Positions 63,676 through 64,000 of a DNA stretch of 64,000 nt are shown in pieces. The translations under genes and the position numbers were made by a program. Each line of letters starts with the position of its first letter. Position 1 is the first letter of the stretch. The notes under the pieces were generated by a model, which was not told the origin of the DNA, did no database searches, and saw nothing but the letters and a program-made list of their open reading frames with translations. Source of the stretch: Enorma phocaeensis (lineage in GTDB: Bacteria; Actinomycetota; Coriobacteriia; Coriobacteriales; Coriobacteriaceae); assembly GCF_016901575.1 (NCBI RefSeq), contig NZ_JACJKQ010000003.1:164306-228305 (forward strand), in the 5' to 3' direction.

Positions 63676-64000
63676 TCAAGCGCCGCTCTTTGCCTGCCAG
63701 CCGCTGTAACTCGGGGCCGTATTGGATGGATGCCTGAAGGCATCAGGGTTAAGCAATACACAATCGATCAGACGAATCGAGATGCTGTGCACCTTTCGTT
63801 TCGTCTCAACCTTTTCTCGGAGAAGGGTGGGAACCTCAAAAACCAATAGGTCGTTCAGATTGGACATCTCTATTGCCCTGAGCGACAAATGATTATTTGG
63901 CTGCATAGGTAGCTCTATTTGCGAGACGTCGATTTCACCAGACATTAGCTTAGGTAACAGAGTATCTCGCAGCTCTTCGAGCATTTTCGACTCGTATTCA
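63676..64000 (-). CDS. hsdS: Type I restriction-modification specificity subunit, C-terminal end (partial)
   Basis: The frame is open from the window edge and reads EYESKMLEELRDTLLPKLMS, then GEIDVSQIEL. LRDTLLPKLMSGEI is the well-known C-terminal conserved helix of HsdS, the subunit that sets the DNA target of type I restriction systems. HsdS proteins normally end within a few residues of this motif. Here the frame runs on for about 80 residues (MQPNNHLSLRAIEMSNLNDL... to SGWQAKSGA) with no recognisable feature. The start and target-recognition domains lie outside the window. The palindrome GATGCCTGAAGGCATC (63729-63744) lies inside the extension. Confidence 0.8.
   Translation of the reverse strand, partial: EYESKMLEELRDTLLPKLMSGEIDVSQIELPMQPNNHLSLRAIEMSNLNDLLVFEVPTLLREKVETKRKVHSISIRLIDCVLLNPDAFRHPSNTAPSYSGWQAKSGA

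Noticed and set aside
63474..63737. Plus-strand 87-codon frame before hsdS
   Set aside because: No ribosome binding site, unusual composition, and it overlaps hsdS on the other strand.

Overview
The window is high-GC DNA with short intergenic gaps, strong AAAGGAGG-type ribosome binding sites and actinobacterial-looking genes. The gene mix (a transglutaminase/SLH surface protein, many two-gene ABC exporters, an EF-G2-like factor, a polysaccharide pyruvyl transferase operon) suggests a gut Coriobacteriia such as Collinsella. That placement is inference from style and content, not from an alignment.

Layout. 1-12.6 kb is housekeeping and metabolic: the end of ribosomal protein L9, a secreted transglutaminase-like protein with SLH repeats, an EF-G-like GTPase, LarE, a HAD phosphatase, a LacI-type regulator with a likely operator, glmS, then a divergent LysR/YeiH pair beside a truncated XRE regulator gene. 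13-19 kb holds a membrane-bound XRE regulator followed by an unusual ABC-2 system: one ATPase with three related permease modules in two proteins. 19.5-24.2 kb is a MarR-controlled heterodimeric ABC exporter. 24.2-32.7 kb has two paralogous esterases, cysE, ilvE, a glycosyltransferase plus pyruvyl-transferase operon and lemA. 32.8-35.2 kb carries tRNA-Ser(UGA), a TadA-glycerate kinase fusion and the SRP RNA. 35.4-42 kb has a second heterodimeric exporter and a GntR(YtrA)/ABC-2 operon with a long operator. 42-53 kb has a flavodoxin, a tyrosine phosphatase, an LTA-synthase-like enzyme, a nitroreductase, a Kup potassium transporter, an RlmKL-like methyltransferase and a Cof-type phosphatase. 53.4-58.5 kb is a third MarR/heterodimeric ABC exporter operon and a low-molecular-weight tyrosine phosphatase.

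From about 58.5 to 63.4 kb lies a compact integrative element, all on the minus strand: two small proteins, an FtsK-like translocase, an HUH plus SF3-helicase Rep, and a Tn916-type integrase. Three consecutive hairpins precede rep. The window ends in the 3' part of a type I restriction specificity gene (hsdS).

Recurring theme: all three heterodimeric exporters have one subunit with Asp for the catalytic Glu and Gln for the H-loop His, paired with a subunit that keeps Glu and His but has SQGQ in its signature. The most unusual items are the three-module ABC-2 system, the CRESS-like Rep element, the TadA-glycerate kinase fusion, the RlmL half that has lost its catalytic motifs, and a set of 11-bp-phased AACTAGA repeats.
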